Shown here: positions 36,789-46,120 of the stretch, in pieces
Layout: each line of letters begins with the position of its first letter
Position numbering within the stretch: the first letter of the stretch is position 1
NCBI GenBank assembly: GCA_964352215.1
Contig: CAYGRE010000032.1
Location: forward strand, 1 to 64,000
Direction: 5' to 3'
Origin: CAWUKT01 sp964352215
GTDB lineage: Bacteria > Bacteroidota > Bacteroidia > J057 > JADKCL01
DNA length: 64,000 nucleotides
Program-made: the position numbers and the translations under genes
The notes under the pieces: generated by a model
What the model was told of the DNA's origin: nothing
The model's database searches: none
The model's input: only the letters and a program-made list of their open reading frames with translations

Positions 36789-37557
36789 GAATCAAACAGC
36801 TAGCTTTCAGGAAATTAGAACTCCAATCTATCAACTGGCTTCCTAAAATCCAAAGAGTGCGGTAACAAACCTTTCACGAATATTTGCCTATTTGAAATTG
36901 TAATCAAAAACAAGACGCTGCTACTTCCTGCGACGTTCATTTTTAAGACCATGATGTACAGGAACAGCGTTATTCAGGTGAATCTCTCGTGGATTATGCC
37001 CTGGTTACCACGCGCTCTTTGGAAAAAAAATTCGCTTCAGACTTGACTCACTAACTGTAACTAAACCGAAGATGATAGTCAGGAGGCAACCCGTAAAAAA
37101 GCTACTTAGATTATTCTTACTCCCAAAACTGTTGACTGGTAGCCAGGGTTGCTTCCTTTTTTTATCTCTGTGCTAAATGTACGATTTTTTATTACTTATT
37201 ATAATATTCAAACCCAATGCAAACAAACACTTACTCAAAACCCCCGCCTCGTGCGTAGTTTAAAGCTTTTCGATACGACCTGATTGTCGTACGATTAGAT
37301 GCTGTCCGTTTTCTTCCAGCGGTAATCCGCCCCGAAAAAGGTGCCTCAAGCTTTTCTTTCCCCCTCTGCCATGCCCGATCGGTAACTCCGAAGGTAAATT
37401 GGTATGCGGTCTGAGCATTGCTCCTTGTTTCGCAGCGGAAGCCCAACCCCTCTCCAGACATGGAAGTGGCAATCCATGATCTAGTGGCAAAATGCCGGAG
37501 AGCTTATGTGCCACCTGTATTATTCATTTTTTTAGTCTTTTTTAATTTTTTACTGTT
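36789..37557. other. 769-bp intergenic region with one structured element
   Basis: I see no credible gene. It contains the terminator-like structure described separately at 37082-37163 and T-rich tracts just before the 37558 small gene. Confidence 0.55.
37082..37163 (+). terminator. nested hairpin with T-run, possible ncRNA 3' end
   Basis: Outer stem of 11 pairs with one G-U (37082-37092 with 37146-37156), inner stem GCTAC/GTAGC (37101-37105 with 37139-37143), followed by seven T. It is terminator-like on the plus strand, where no gene lies upstream, so it may end a small RNA or an unrecognised transcript. Confidence 0.45.
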
Positions 37558-37704
37558 ATGAAAACCACCGAACAAATTGGTCACGTTATTATTATTGCTG
37601 AGTGGGATTTTGAATCCAGCAACTTCTTGTTTCTTCAAGTAGGAGACTTCTATGCCTTCCTCATCGACGGCGAAGTTGCCTGGTTTCACCCCGTCCGTGG
37701 CTGA
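37558..37704 (+). CDS. 48-residue hypothetical protein
   Basis: ATG at 37558 gives 48 residues (start MKTTEQIGHVIIIAEWDF, end EVAWFHPVRG). A T-rich tract precedes it, as before the next gene 50 bp downstream, suggesting a paired unit. No known family; evidence is the open frame, good start and spacing. Confidence 0.45.
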   Translation: MKTTEQIGHVIIIAEWDFESSNFLFLQVGDFYAFLIDGEVAWFHPVRG

Positions 37705-37754
37705 TCAATCATTTTTATTTTTTCTATTTTTTTTAACATTCAAACCATTAAGTT

Positions 37755-38384
37755 ATGAGTACGAATGCATCGCGGGTCAACCGCCAATTTACTACCAACG
37801 AGTTGCAGGACATCGATACCGCGCTGGACCTCCTCGAACAATCCTTTCCTTTTTTCCGTGGGCTTAGTCCCCGGGACCTCACGCGCCAATTGCGTATTGG
37901 TACCAGTAACCAGGAGTTTGTGCAAGCCATCAAACTTGCCGTAGACAATCTCAATATCCTCCCCGGATATTTGTCGACTTCTGAGTTCGAAAATGAGTTT
38001 CAACTCTATTTTCAGCTTGACGCTCTGATCGCCTCTCTCAAAGGCATTTTGGAGAAACTGATTCATACGCAAATTGTCGCCGGTAATCACCTGATGAATG
38101 ACAGCCTTGATGTCTATCATACGATGGAAGCCGCGGTTAGGCGAGGGATTGCAGATGTGGTGCCCTTCTACAAGGATGCTCAAAAGCGCTTTGATGGCCA
38201 GGGCCGGGTCAGTTCCGATCAGGAAGATGAATCTGGCAGCCCTGCTTCTGACAACCAGGATGCTCCTCCGGTACTTGATCCGCCTATGGGTCCGGTCAAT
38301 GGTGGAGGCTCCGGTGGTAATACCAGTGGAAACACTGGCGGAGGCAATGCGCCAAGCGATCCTCCTGTAGTCGGTCCTGCCTAG
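37755..38384 (+). CDS. hypothetical protein with Gly/Asn/Pro-rich tail
   Basis: 209 residues. The N-terminal helical domain (about 1-150) starts MSTNASRVNRQFTTNELQ and has FFRGLSPRDLTRQLRIG. The last 50 residues are disordered (DNQDAPPVLDPPMGPVNGG, then Gly/Asn/Pro-rich). No signal peptide, membrane segment or known family. The partner is the 48-residue gene just upstream. The tail resembles linkers of exported or phage-like proteins, but that is weak evidence. Confidence 0.65.
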   Translation: MSTNASRVNRQFTTNELQDIDTALDLLEQSFPFFRGLSPRDLTRQLRIGTSNQEFVQAIKLAVDNLNILPGYLSTSEFENEFQLYFQLDALIASLKGILEKLIHTQIVAGNHLMNDSLDVYHTMEAAVRRGIADVVPFYKDAQKRFDGQGRVSSDQEDESGSPASDNQDAPPVLDPPMGPVNGGGSGGNTSGNTGGGNAPSDPPVVGPA

Positions 38385-38494
38385 GCATAGACTGGGGTTT
38401 GTGTAATGTGTTCTTTGTTGGCAGTCGCTCCCGTTTGGGGGCGGCTGTTGTTTTTTGGGTAGCGTGGGTCTGTGCTTTGCCTGAATTTTTAAAT

Positions 38495-38502
38495 TATCTT
38501 TG
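38495..38502 (+). promoter_or_regulatory. TATCTTTG -7 box of the CvfB-like gene
   Basis: TATCTTTG ends 4 nt before the ATG at 38507, the same box and same spacing as at the alkaline phosphatase gene, suggesting a leaderless transcript. A TTTG at 38476-38479 is a possible upstream element, but the spacing is short (15 bp). Confidence 0.5.
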
Positions 38503-38506
38503 CACC

Positions 38507-39346
38507 ATGATGCAGATTGGAGAATGGAACCGGCTGGTGGTCGACAAATTTATCCAGGTGGGTATGTTGCTCAAGGACAAGGAATCCCCTGAAGTGGCGT
38601 TTTTGCCGGCCCGGGAAGTTCCGAGTGACCTGGAAAACGGGCAGGAAGTCGATGCTTTTATCTACCAGGACAATGAAGGCCGGTTTGTTGCAACCCTGAA
38701 GCGGCCCCATGTCACTTTGTATAAATTCGGTTACCTGAAGGTGAAGGAAATCAATGACCTGGGTGCTTTCCTCGACTGGGGAATTCAAAAGGATTTGTTG
38801 GTGCCCTTTGCCAAACAATCACGGCGCATGGCCCTGGGTCTCTCCTACATTGTCTACCTCGATCTGGACAAGGTCACCAATCGCCTGGTCGCCTCTACCA
38901 AATACCACAAATACCTGAAGCGGGACGGGGTCAACCTGGAAATCGGGCAGGAGGTCAATCTGATTGTGACGGACCGGAACGAAATCGGGTACCAGGTGAT
39001 CATTGATGATTTGTACGGGGGAATGGTCTTTAAGAATGAAATCTACAAGCCCTTGCGGGTGGGACAGCGGTTGACTGGCTATGTGAAGTTGGTGCGGCCC
39101 GATGGAAAGGTGGATGTGGTGCTACAGAAACCCGGCTATGAAAGTGTGGGTCCAATTGCGGAAAAGATTCTGGAAGTGATGCGGGACCGGGGTGGATTTC
39201 TGCCCCTGAACGACAAAAGCGACCCGGAAAAGATCAAGCAGATGTTGGGAATGAGCAAAAAGACCTTTAAGAAAGCAGTGGGCTTGCTCTACAAAAAACA
39301 GCGCATCCGTATCGAGTCTTTGGGATTGTTTCTGACCGAAGAATAA
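38507..39346 (+). CDS. CvfB-like S1 RNA-binding domain protein
   Basis: 279 residues from the ATG at 38507; a longer in-frame opening to 38399 is rejected because the -7 box lies 4 nt before this ATG. The order of OB/S1-like domains fits CvfB/YitL: VGMLLKDKESPEVAFLPAREVP, then GYLKVKEINDLGAFLDWGI and KDLLVPFAKQ (S1 domain), GYVKLVRPDGKVDVVLQKPG, and a C-terminal winged-helix-like part with MSKKTFKKAVGLLYKK. Cytosolic RNA-binding protein, likely translation- or regulation-related; exact role unknown. Confidence 0.88.
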   Translation: MMQIGEWNRLVVDKFIQVGMLLKDKESPEVAFLPAREVPSDLENGQEVDAFIYQDNEGRFVATLKRPHVTLYKFGYLKVKEINDLGAFLDWGIQKDLLVPFAKQSRRMALGLSYIVYLDLDKVTNRLVASTKYHKYLKRDGVNLEIGQEVNLIVTDRNEIGYQVIIDDLYGGMVFKNEIYKPLRVGQRLTGYVKLVRPDGKVDVVLQKPGYESVGPIAEKILEVMRDRGGFLPLNDKSDPEKIKQMLGMSKKTFKKAVGLLYKKQRIRIESLGLFLTEE

Positions 39347-39425
39347 GCCTGGGCGAAGCATCAACCTGTTCGAAAAAAATCCAAGTGGCTAAGCCGTTTG
39401 CCCGGTCCTTTTTGTAGATTCACGC

Positions 39426-40259
39426 ATGGAATTCTCTTTTCTTCTGATTGTAAAACTGTTCCTTTCGTTCACCTTGTTTTCCGGGGCTGCTGAGGGGCAT
39501 GCTGAAATCGCTGAAATCTCACAGCAGGTTAATCCATCAGCTTTCCCCACTGGTCACTATATAGACTTCTCCGGGGACATTGGGGGAACCACTGCGATCC
39601 ATGCCAGCCTCTTCGTCTTCGCGGATCATACTGTGAAGGGAAGCTATTTCTATGATTACAGAGGGCAGGAAGACCAGGGCAAAAAGCCATTTTACCGGAT
39701 GAACCTGGAAGGGGTGATCGACGAAGATGGCAAGGTCGATCTGAAAGAGACGGATCTGGGAGGTCGGCACCTGGGGCAATTTGTAGGGCAGTTTGGGACA
39801 GATGAAGGCGCGGAATTGAGCTTTACCGGGACGCACCATGATCTGTTTGGGGGGGAGGATCGGAATTTTTATTTGGCGGGCGATGTACAGGAGGGGCTAA
39901 CCGAATATGACAACCGCTATGCCATATCAGGTACTCAACTCCATGACAATGAAGTGGAATTTTTCGCACATCGGGTGCAGACGACTTTGCTGAACCGGGA
40001 TGCGGAGCAATTCATGAAGATGGTTGAGTTTCCAGTGCGCTGGGTAACAGGTCCGGGCAAAGCCAAAAAGATTAAAAACGAGGCTCAGTTGAGGGAAAAG
40101 TTCTCGGATATATTCAATGAGGCTGCGAGAGAAACGTTGCTGAATGCGACCTATTATATGTTGTCGGCAGATATGGAAGGGATTTGCTTGGCGGGATTGG
40201 TTTATTTCCGGCCCAATAAGAAAAAGGGCTTGTCTATTTATAAGTTGGTGCAATCCTGA
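39426..40259 (+). CDS. secreted protein of unknown function
   Basis: 277 residues, signal peptide at the start (MEFSFLLIVKLFLSFTLF). The N-terminal part (about 40-160) looks like a beta domain with GHYIDFSGDIGG and SLFVFADHTVKGSYFYDYRG. The C-terminal part (about 175-277) recalls an NTF2/SnoaL-like helix-strand fold (EFFAHRVQTTLLNRDAEQF). No named family, no active site visible. 79 bp after the CvfB-like gene. Confidence 0.7.
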   Translation: MEFSFLLIVKLFLSFTLFSGAAEGHAEIAEISQQVNPSAFPTGHYIDFSGDIGGTTAIHASLFVFADHTVKGSYFYDYRGQEDQGKKPFYRMNLEGVIDEDGKVDLKETDLGGRHLGQFVGQFGTDEGAELSFTGTHHDLFGGEDRNFYLAGDVQEGLTEYDNRYAISGTQLHDNEVEFFAHRVQTTLLNRDAEQFMKMVEFPVRWVTGPGKAKKIKNEAQLREKFSDIFNEAARETLLNATYYMLSADMEGICLAGLVYFRPNKKKGLSIYKLVQS

Positions 40260-40484
40260 ATAGGTATTCTGATTCTGAAATAGGAACCTTACCGAAGATC
40301 CTAATTCTTGTATCATCTTTATGGGTTCAAACATTTGGGGGCCACTTCCTGAAAACCTCTATTTGAATTCCAAGCAGGTATTTCCCCATACCAATCAAAC
40401 ATTGGTAAGAACCATTCAAACTTCACTCTGGCATCCTTTCAGTTTTTTCACTAATTTATGTTATCCATTTCAAAATACTTACCC

Positions 40485-42515
40485 ATGAAAAGATTCCTAT
40501 TTGTATTTCTCATTGCCCTGGTTCCTTTGCTGGGTTCCACCCAGAATTACAGTATTTCCAGTATTCCCTACAATCCGGATCCTTTTAATGGGACTCCCAC
40601 CCTGATTAATGTGGATGACATATACTCGCCGGTCATCCCGCTCCCTTTCGCATTCTGTTTCTACGACAGCAGTTTCACTGATCTGGTGATCTCGACCAAT
40701 GGATACCTGACCTTTGATGTTTCTGTGGCCAATGCATACAGCCCTTGGCCCATCAACAACGCAGCCCCTAATCTGCCGGGGATGCCTGACTACCTGATCA
40801 TGGCTCCCTGGCAAGACATTGATCCCTCAGTCACCGGCACCATCTCTACCAGTGTGGCAGGAGTGGCCCCCTACCGGCGCTTCATCGTTTCATTTTTCGA
40901 GGCCAGTATGTTCAGTTGTAACAGTATGTTGTTCACGCAGCAGATCATTCTCTATGAGACCACCAATATCATCGAGACCCATATTGCGAATAAGCCGATT
41001 TGCTCAACATGGAACAGTGGCGCTGCCATCCACGGACTGCAAAAAGATTCATCTACAACCCATATTGTGCCGGGTCGCAATTTCCCGACTCAATGGAGTG
41101 CTACTCTGGAAGGTAAGCGGTTTACACCGAATGGCTCCTGCTCCGGGCCTTCCTCAGCCAATGTGGTGGAGGGCATGGTCTACCTCGACTACAACAACAA
41201 TTGTATTTTCGATGGTGCGGATGCTCCAGTTGCGAACCGCCCTGTTTTGGTAGATGCAGGGGCCTACTACGACTGGACAGACAATTCAGGAATGTATTCC
41301 ATTGACCTTGATACCGGTACCTGGAATGTCAACCAAACCCCACCTACCTATTTTGCAACTGCTTGTGCACCCACTTCCGGATATAATATTTTCTTCCCCA
41401 ACCAGGCAATGTCATCACTCAACAATGACTTTGCTGATTCAGTGCTGGTCTATTGCCCTGATCTGATGGTTGACCTGGGGGTATTCAATATGACAACCTG
41501 CCAAACTGAAGTAGGTGGAATTACCGTGGTCAATCAGGGAACAGTTACCGACTCAAATGCTACGGTCACGCTGACATTGATTGATTCCGTCCAATTGGAC
41601 AGCGCTGGATACCCTTATACCCAGACTGGTCCCAATACCTATGCTTTTTCCCTTGGGGTCATGAACCCCGGAGCAGTCTTCGCTTTCCCCATTTACCTGG
41701 AGATCGGTTGTGACTCGGTTGGTACCGTGTATTGTATCAGTGCTGATGTTGCTGGTAGTGCTGCCAATGACTGTGATACCACCAATAATACGGCTCAGGA
41801 CTGTCATCAGTTGATCGGCTCTTATGACCCCAATGACAAGCAAGTCGCTTCTCAGGATTTTACCCTTAATGGTTGGGTGACGGAAGAAGATATCACGGCC
41901 ACGGACCAGCTGAGTTATATGATCCGCTTCCAGAACACCGGAAGTGACACGGCTTTCCATGTGCGGATTACGGATACACTCTCAGGATTCCTCGATCCTG
42001 CTACGTTCCAGGCGGGCGCTTCTAACCATTTCTATAATGTGGTGGTGATTGGGGATGTAGTTGTATTTGAATTCCCCGACATCGATCTCCCGGACAGTCT
42101 GACCAATCCACTCGGAAGCCAGGGATTTGTCCGCTATACAGTCAAGCAACGCCCTGGCAATGTCCTGGGTACGGTGATCGAAAACTTTGCCGCCATCTAT
42201 TTTGACTTCAATCCTCCGATTGTTACCAATACCACCGTCAATACGATTCCAACCGTGACCGGGCTGGCTTCAGAATTTCTGGATGAGGTCAAGGTCTACC
42301 CAAATCCTGGTTCTGATAGAATTCGGGTCCGTTGGGAAGGGGAAAGTGGTTTTACCTTTGTCATGCGTAACCTGATGGGCCAGGAGATCCTACAGGTTCG
42401 ATCCGATAATCCACAGGCCGAGATCGGTACGGATGGAATTGCCAAAGGGACTTATCTCTATGAAGTTCGAAGTGGGGACCGGGTGATCGGTGCCGGACTT
42501 TGGATCAGAGAGTAG
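40485..42515 (+). CDS. T9SS-exported beta-rich surface protein
   Basis: 676 residues from the ATG at 40485 (signal MKRFLFVFLIALVPLLGS); an ATG at 40458 would add nine. The first domain (about 25-215) resembles a nidogen/adhesin-like fold (PFAFCFYDSSFTDLVISTNG). A SdrD B-like domain follows (GMVYLDYNNNCIFDG), then DUF7619-type repeats with GSYDPNDKQVAS and DQLSYMIRFQNTGSDTAF, NFAAIYFDFNPPI. The C-terminus (about 600 on) is a T9SS sorting domain (KVYPNPGSDRI). Exported by T9SS and likely a surface structural or adhesive protein. It stands alone, convergent with the peptide-binding lipoprotein gene. Confidence 0.85.
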   Translation: MKRFLFVFLIALVPLLGSTQNYSISSIPYNPDPFNGTPTLINVDDIYSPVIPLPFAFCFYDSSFTDLVISTNGYLTFDVSVANAYSPWPINNAAPNLPGMPDYLIMAPWQDIDPSVTGTISTSVAGVAPYRRFIVSFFEASMFSCNSMLFTQQIILYETTNIIETHIANKPICSTWNSGAAIHGLQKDSSTTHIVPGRNFPTQWSATLEGKRFTPNGSCSGPSSANVVEGMVYLDYNNNCIFDGADAPVANRPVLVDAGAYYDWTDNSGMYSIDLDTGTWNVNQTPPTYFATACAPTSGYNIFFPNQAMSSLNNDFADSVLVYCPDLMVDLGVFNMTTCQTEVGGITVVNQGTVTDSNATVTLTLIDSVQLDSAGYPYTQTGPNTYAFSLGVMNPGAVFAFPIYLEIGCDSVGTVYCISADVAGSAANDCDTTNNTAQDCHQLIGSYDPNDKQVASQDFTLNGWVTEEDITATDQLSYMIRFQNTGSDTAFHVRITDTLSGFLDPATFQAGASNHFYNVVVIGDVVVFEFPDIDLPDSLTNPLGSQGFVRYTVKQRPGNVLGTVIENFAAIYFDFNPPIVTNTTVNTIPTVTGLASEFLDEVKVYPNPGSDRIRVRWEGESGFTFVMRNLMGQEILQVRSDNPQAEIGTDGIAKGTYLYEVRSGDRVIGAGLWIRE

Positions 42516-42558
42516 GTAGCGGCCAACTCAAGACTGGGTTCAAAGTTTGAAAAGTGGA

Positions 42559-44271
42559 TTACTTTTCTGGCCGGGCTCCTTTCCTGACTTTCTTTAAATA
42601 AAGCATATTCATGGCGTTGGTTTCCAGTCCTTCCACGGTGGGCTGGACCATGCGCAGTATCTTGTCGTAATAAAGGGGGATGATGGGGGCATCCGGCATG
42701 GCGACCATTTCCATTTGTTGGTAGAGGTCGTGGCGAATCGAGTCATCTGTGGTGGCGAGGGCTAAGACATAAAGGCTGTCGAATGCGGGATTTGCATAGC
42801 GCATGCGGTTGGCTCCATTGGGGGGAATATTACCGGAATAATAGAGTCCCAGATAATTTTCACCATCGGGGTAATCTGCGATCCAACTGGCCCGCCACAG
42901 GTCGATTTCTCCTTGTTTGGCTTTGCTGCGCAAGGTTCCCCCATCCATATTGTCGATTTCCATGGTGATTCCGATCCGCTCAAAGGACTTTTGGATGAAT
43001 TCCATCACGGCCTGGTAGCTGGGATTGGATTTGAGGGAGAGCACTGGCATTCCTTTTCCACCGGGGTATCCCGCTTCGGCGAGGAGTTGGACCGCGCGGT
43101 CGGGGTCGTAACGGTATCCTTGTACGACGGTGGAGTCGAAGCCGGGAATGCCTCTGGGCATGATGCCCGCGGTAGCGGGGTAACCATTTCCGTTGAGGAG
43201 GTAGTCGACCAGTTTCTCGCGGTCGATGGCATAGTTGAGGGCCTGGCGGACCCGCCGGTCCTGCATAGGGCTGTTGTGGGCCTTGGCCAGGGAGTCGTCT
43301 ACGAGGATGCCGATAAATTCGGTATTGAGTTGAGGGGCGCGGTCGAACCGGTACTTAGCCGCGTAGTCCGGCTTGATGCTGCCATCGGGAAGGAAGACCT
43401 CGTCTTTGGTGGCTTTGTCGAGGCCGTTGACGAAGTCGAGCTTGCCCTGGCAAAACTCCGCGAATTCGCTGAGGCGGTCGCGTATGAAGCGGACCTGGAT
43501 GGCGTCGAGGTAAGGAAGGCCGGCTTCGAAATAGTTTTCGTTTTTGAGGAGGACGAGGGAGGTGCCTTCGTCCCAGGACTTAAAGCGGAAGGGGCCGGTG
43601 CCGATGGGGTGGTTGCGGAAGTCTTTTCCATAGTGGTCGGCGACTTCATGTGGGACGACATAGCCATAGGCCATGGCGAGGTTGCCGAGGAAAGGAGGAA
43701 ATGGCTGAACCAGGTGTACCCTGAAGGTGTCGGGAGCGATGACTTCGAAGCCACTGATGGTGGGGGCTGAGCCATCGCGGTAAGCATCCATGCCCTCTAT
43801 TTTCCCATTGAAAATCCAGAACCCGGAGGCGGCAGTAGCGGGGTTACAGATACGGGTAAAGCTGTAGGCGATGTCATTTGCCTCAAGTCTGCGGGTATTT
43901 TGGCTGCCAAAGAGGGGATCGGGATGGAAAAAGACGTCCTTTCGGAGGGCAAAAGTGTAAGTTTTTCCACTGTCTGAGATGCTGTAGGAGGAGGCGAGGG
44001 CGGGTTGAATGGCAAGGTTTTCATCGAATTCCACCAAACCGTTGAAAAGCTGTCCGCACATCCAGATTGCCCCCTGATCCCGTGCATAAGCAGGATCTAA
44101 TGTGGATAAGCCTGGAGCCAGATTCATGCGAAAGACAGATTTATCGCCAAGTTTATCCACCCTTTTCCCACATGAAGCCAACAAGAGGACTGTGCATAAG
44201 AAAGCGAGTATTTTGTACCTCCTTGCAGACGATCCTGTTAAATTTGTGGATTGGGAGTCGGGTATATGCAT
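42559..44271 (-). CDS. peptide-type ABC transporter substrate-binding lipoprotein (SBP_bac_5)
   Basis: 570 residues. A lipoprotein signal ends LLLASC (Cys34). The family shows LSTLDPAYARDQGAIWMCGQ near the N-terminus, LVEFDENLAIQPALA, SFTRICNPATAASG, QDRRVRQALNYAIDREKLV and FERIGITMEIDNMDG, typical of DppA/OppA-like proteins (SBP_bac_5). It binds peptides or similar ligands in the periplasm for an ABC importer whose permease genes are not in the window. Divergent from parA. Confidence 0.9.
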   Translation of the reverse strand: MHIPDSQSTNLTGSSARRYKILAFLCTVLLLASCGKRVDKLGDKSVFRMNLAPGLSTLDPAYARDQGAIWMCGQLFNGLVEFDENLAIQPALASSYSISDSGKTYTFALRKDVFFHPDPLFGSQNTRRLEANDIAYSFTRICNPATAASGFWIFNGKIEGMDAYRDGSAPTISGFEVIAPDTFRVHLVQPFPPFLGNLAMAYGYVVPHEVADHYGKDFRNHPIGTGPFRFKSWDEGTSLVLLKNENYFEAGLPYLDAIQVRFIRDRLSEFAEFCQGKLDFVNGLDKATKDEVFLPDGSIKPDYAAKYRFDRAPQLNTEFIGILVDDSLAKAHNSPMQDRRVRQALNYAIDREKLVDYLLNGNGYPATAGIMPRGIPGFDSTVVQGYRYDPDRAVQLLAEAGYPGGKGMPVLSLKSNPSYQAVMEFIQKSFERIGITMEIDNMDGGTLRSKAKQGEIDLWRASWIADYPDGENYLGLYYSGNIPPNGANRMRYANPAFDSLYVLALATTDDSIRHDLYQQMEMVAMPDAPIIPLYYDKILRMVQPTVEGLETNAMNMLYLKKVRKGARPEK

Positions 44272-44367
44272 AAATTCATGGCAAGACCGAACAGACGATC
44301 TCCCGACAAAGATACCTACCGGACCAGAAATGCACCGGTATAAATATAAACAAGGAAATATCTCAAA

Positions 44368-45156
44368 ATGGGTAAGGTAATATCGTTGGCGAATCAGAAA
44401 GGCGGCGTAGGCAAGACAACCTCTGCGATCAATCTTGCAGCCAGTCTGGCTGCATTGGAGTTCAAGACGTTGTTGATTGATGTGGACCCACAGGCCAACT
44501 CAACCAGCGGGCTTGGGTTCGATCCCCGCAATGTCCGCACCGGTATTTATGAATGTATGATCCACGATGATCTGCATATCAGGGATACGATCCTCACCAC
44601 AGAATTCCCCAATCTTGATCTGCTCCCTTCCAATATCGATCTGGTCGGTGCTGAGATTGAGATGATCAACCTCCCGAACCGGGAGAAAAAGATGCGGCAG
44701 GTGATCCTCCCTATTCGGGACGATTACGAATTCATTATCGTGGATTGCTCCCCCTCTCTGGGCCTGATTACCGTTAATGCGCTTACTGCATCTGATTCGG
44801 TAATCATTCCGGTACAATGTGAATATTTTGCCCTCGAAGGACTGGGTAAACTCCTGAATACCATCAACATTGTCCGGCAACGTCTCAATCCGGATCTTGA
44901 AATTGAGGGAATCTTATTGACGATGTACGACTCCCGCTTGCGCCTTTCAAACCAAGTGGTGGAGGAAGTACAGACCCATTTTGAAGAGTTGGTCTTTAAG
45001 ACCATTATCGCCCGGAATATCCGCCTGAGTGAAGCTCCAAGTTTCGGTCTTCCAGCTTTGCTCTTTGATGGCAATTCCCGGGGAGCCATCAATTATATGA
45101 ACCTGGCCAAGGAGATTTTGACCCGCAACGGGGTCACTCCATCCGTACAGGCCTGA
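44368..45156 (+). CDS. parA: chromosome partitioning ATPase ParA (Soj)
   Basis: 262 residues. Deviant Walker A KGGVGKTTSAINLA (residues 10-23), DVDPQANSTSGLG, IIVDCSPSLG, and the C-terminal RNIRLSEAPSFGLP. ATP-dependent dimer that binds DNA non-specifically and segregates the origin with ParB-parS; parB follows after 13 bp. Start ATG at 44368; the preceding frames are closed. Confidence 0.96.
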   Translation: MGKVISLANQKGGVGKTTSAINLAASLAALEFKTLLIDVDPQANSTSGLGFDPRNVRTGIYECMIHDDLHIRDTILTTEFPNLDLLPSNIDLVGAEIEMINLPNREKKMRQVILPIRDDYEFIIVDCSPSLGLITVNALTASDSVIIPVQCEYFALEGLGKLLNTINIVRQRLNPDLEIEGILLTMYDSRLRLSNQVVEEVQTHFEELVFKTIIARNIRLSEAPSFGLPALLFDGNSRGAINYMNLAKEILTRNGVTPSVQA

Positions 45157-45169
45157 CCGAACAACAACA

Positions 45170-46081
45170 ATGGCAAAGAAAACTCCACAGAAAAGAAATG
45201 CCCTGGGCAGGGGACTGAGCGCTTTGCTCAGCGATCAGGATGGTAGCGATAGTGATCAGTTGGTCGCTGAAGGTTCCCAACCGATCCTGGGCACGGTCAA
45301 TGAGATTGATATCAGCAAGATTGAAACCAATCCTTACCAGCCCCGGACCCATTTTGACCTGGTAGCATTGGAAGAACTTTCTTCTTCTATCAAGGTACAG
45401 GGAATTATACAGCCGATTACAGTTCGTAAACTCGGTGATAAATTCCAGTTGATCTCCGGTGAGCGGCGGTTTCAAGCATCCAAGATGGCCGGATTGACCA
45501 CGATCCCCGCTTATGTGCGGACGGCCGACGACGAGCAAATGCTGGAAATGGCCCTGATCGAGAATATCCAACGTCAGGACCTTAACCCGATGGAGATTGC
45601 CCTCGCCTACCAACGGCTGATGGAGGAATTGGGTATCCGCCTCGAAGTATTGGGTGAAAAAGTGGGCAAGAAGCGGGCAACCGTCAACAATTATATCCGT
45701 TTGCTGAAATTGCCGGCGGAAATCCAGTACGGACTCAAAGAGCAGAAGATTTCCATGGGCCATGCCCGGGCGATGATCAATATCGAGGACAGGGAAGACC
45801 AATTGGATGTTTACCGTGCGGCGGTCGAAGGGGAATTGAGCGTGCGGAGAGTTGAGGAATTGGTCAGGAACCTGACCAATAAGCCGGAAAAGAAATCTGA
45901 TAGTCCTAAAAAAAGCGAAAAGAACATCTATCTTGCGAAACTGGAACAGAATTTGGAGGACAGGTTCGGAAGTCGGGTGGTAATCAAGCAGTCCGGAGAC
46001 GGCAAAGGAGAGTTGAGACTGCATTTTGATTCCACTGAAGACCTGAATCGTATCCTCGAATTGCTGGAAACCCGGAAATAA
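45170..46081 (+). CDS. parB: chromosome partitioning protein ParB
   Basis: 303 residues. KRNALGRGLSALLSD is the ParA-interacting N-terminus; then EIDISKIETNPYQPR and the GERRFQASKMAG CTP/clamp segment (the GERR motif), then LIENIQRQDLNPMEIALAY and the HTH region with VGKKRATVNNYIRLLKLP. The C-terminal dimerisation part is present. It binds parS and spreads as a clamp. A candidate parS is proposed in tamB (52811-52824). Order parA-parB is standard. Confidence 0.96.
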   Translation: MAKKTPQKRNALGRGLSALLSDQDGSDSDQLVAEGSQPILGTVNEIDISKIETNPYQPRTHFDLVALEELSSSIKVQGIIQPITVRKLGDKFQLISGERRFQASKMAGLTTIPAYVRTADDEQMLEMALIENIQRQDLNPMEIALAYQRLMEELGIRLEVLGEKVGKKRATVNNYIRLLKLPAEIQYGLKEQKISMGHARAMINIEDREDQLDVYRAAVEGELSVRRVEELVRNLTNKPEKKSDSPKKSEKNIYLAKLEQNLEDRFGSRVVIKQSGDGKGELRLHFDSTEDLNRILELLETRK

Positions 46082-46120
46082 ATTCCGGTATGGTCAGGGG
46101 TAATCCCCTTTTTGAATAAG

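Noticed and set aside
37231..37514. Two overlapping minus-strand frames of 76 and 84 residues
   Set aside because: Different frames of the same DNA, basic composition and no family pattern; insufficient support.
42913..43770. 285-residue open frame antisense to the peptide-binding lipoprotein gene
   Set aside because: The minus-strand frame is a complete SBP_bac_5 family protein with a lipobox; the antisense frame is a by-product of its codon use.
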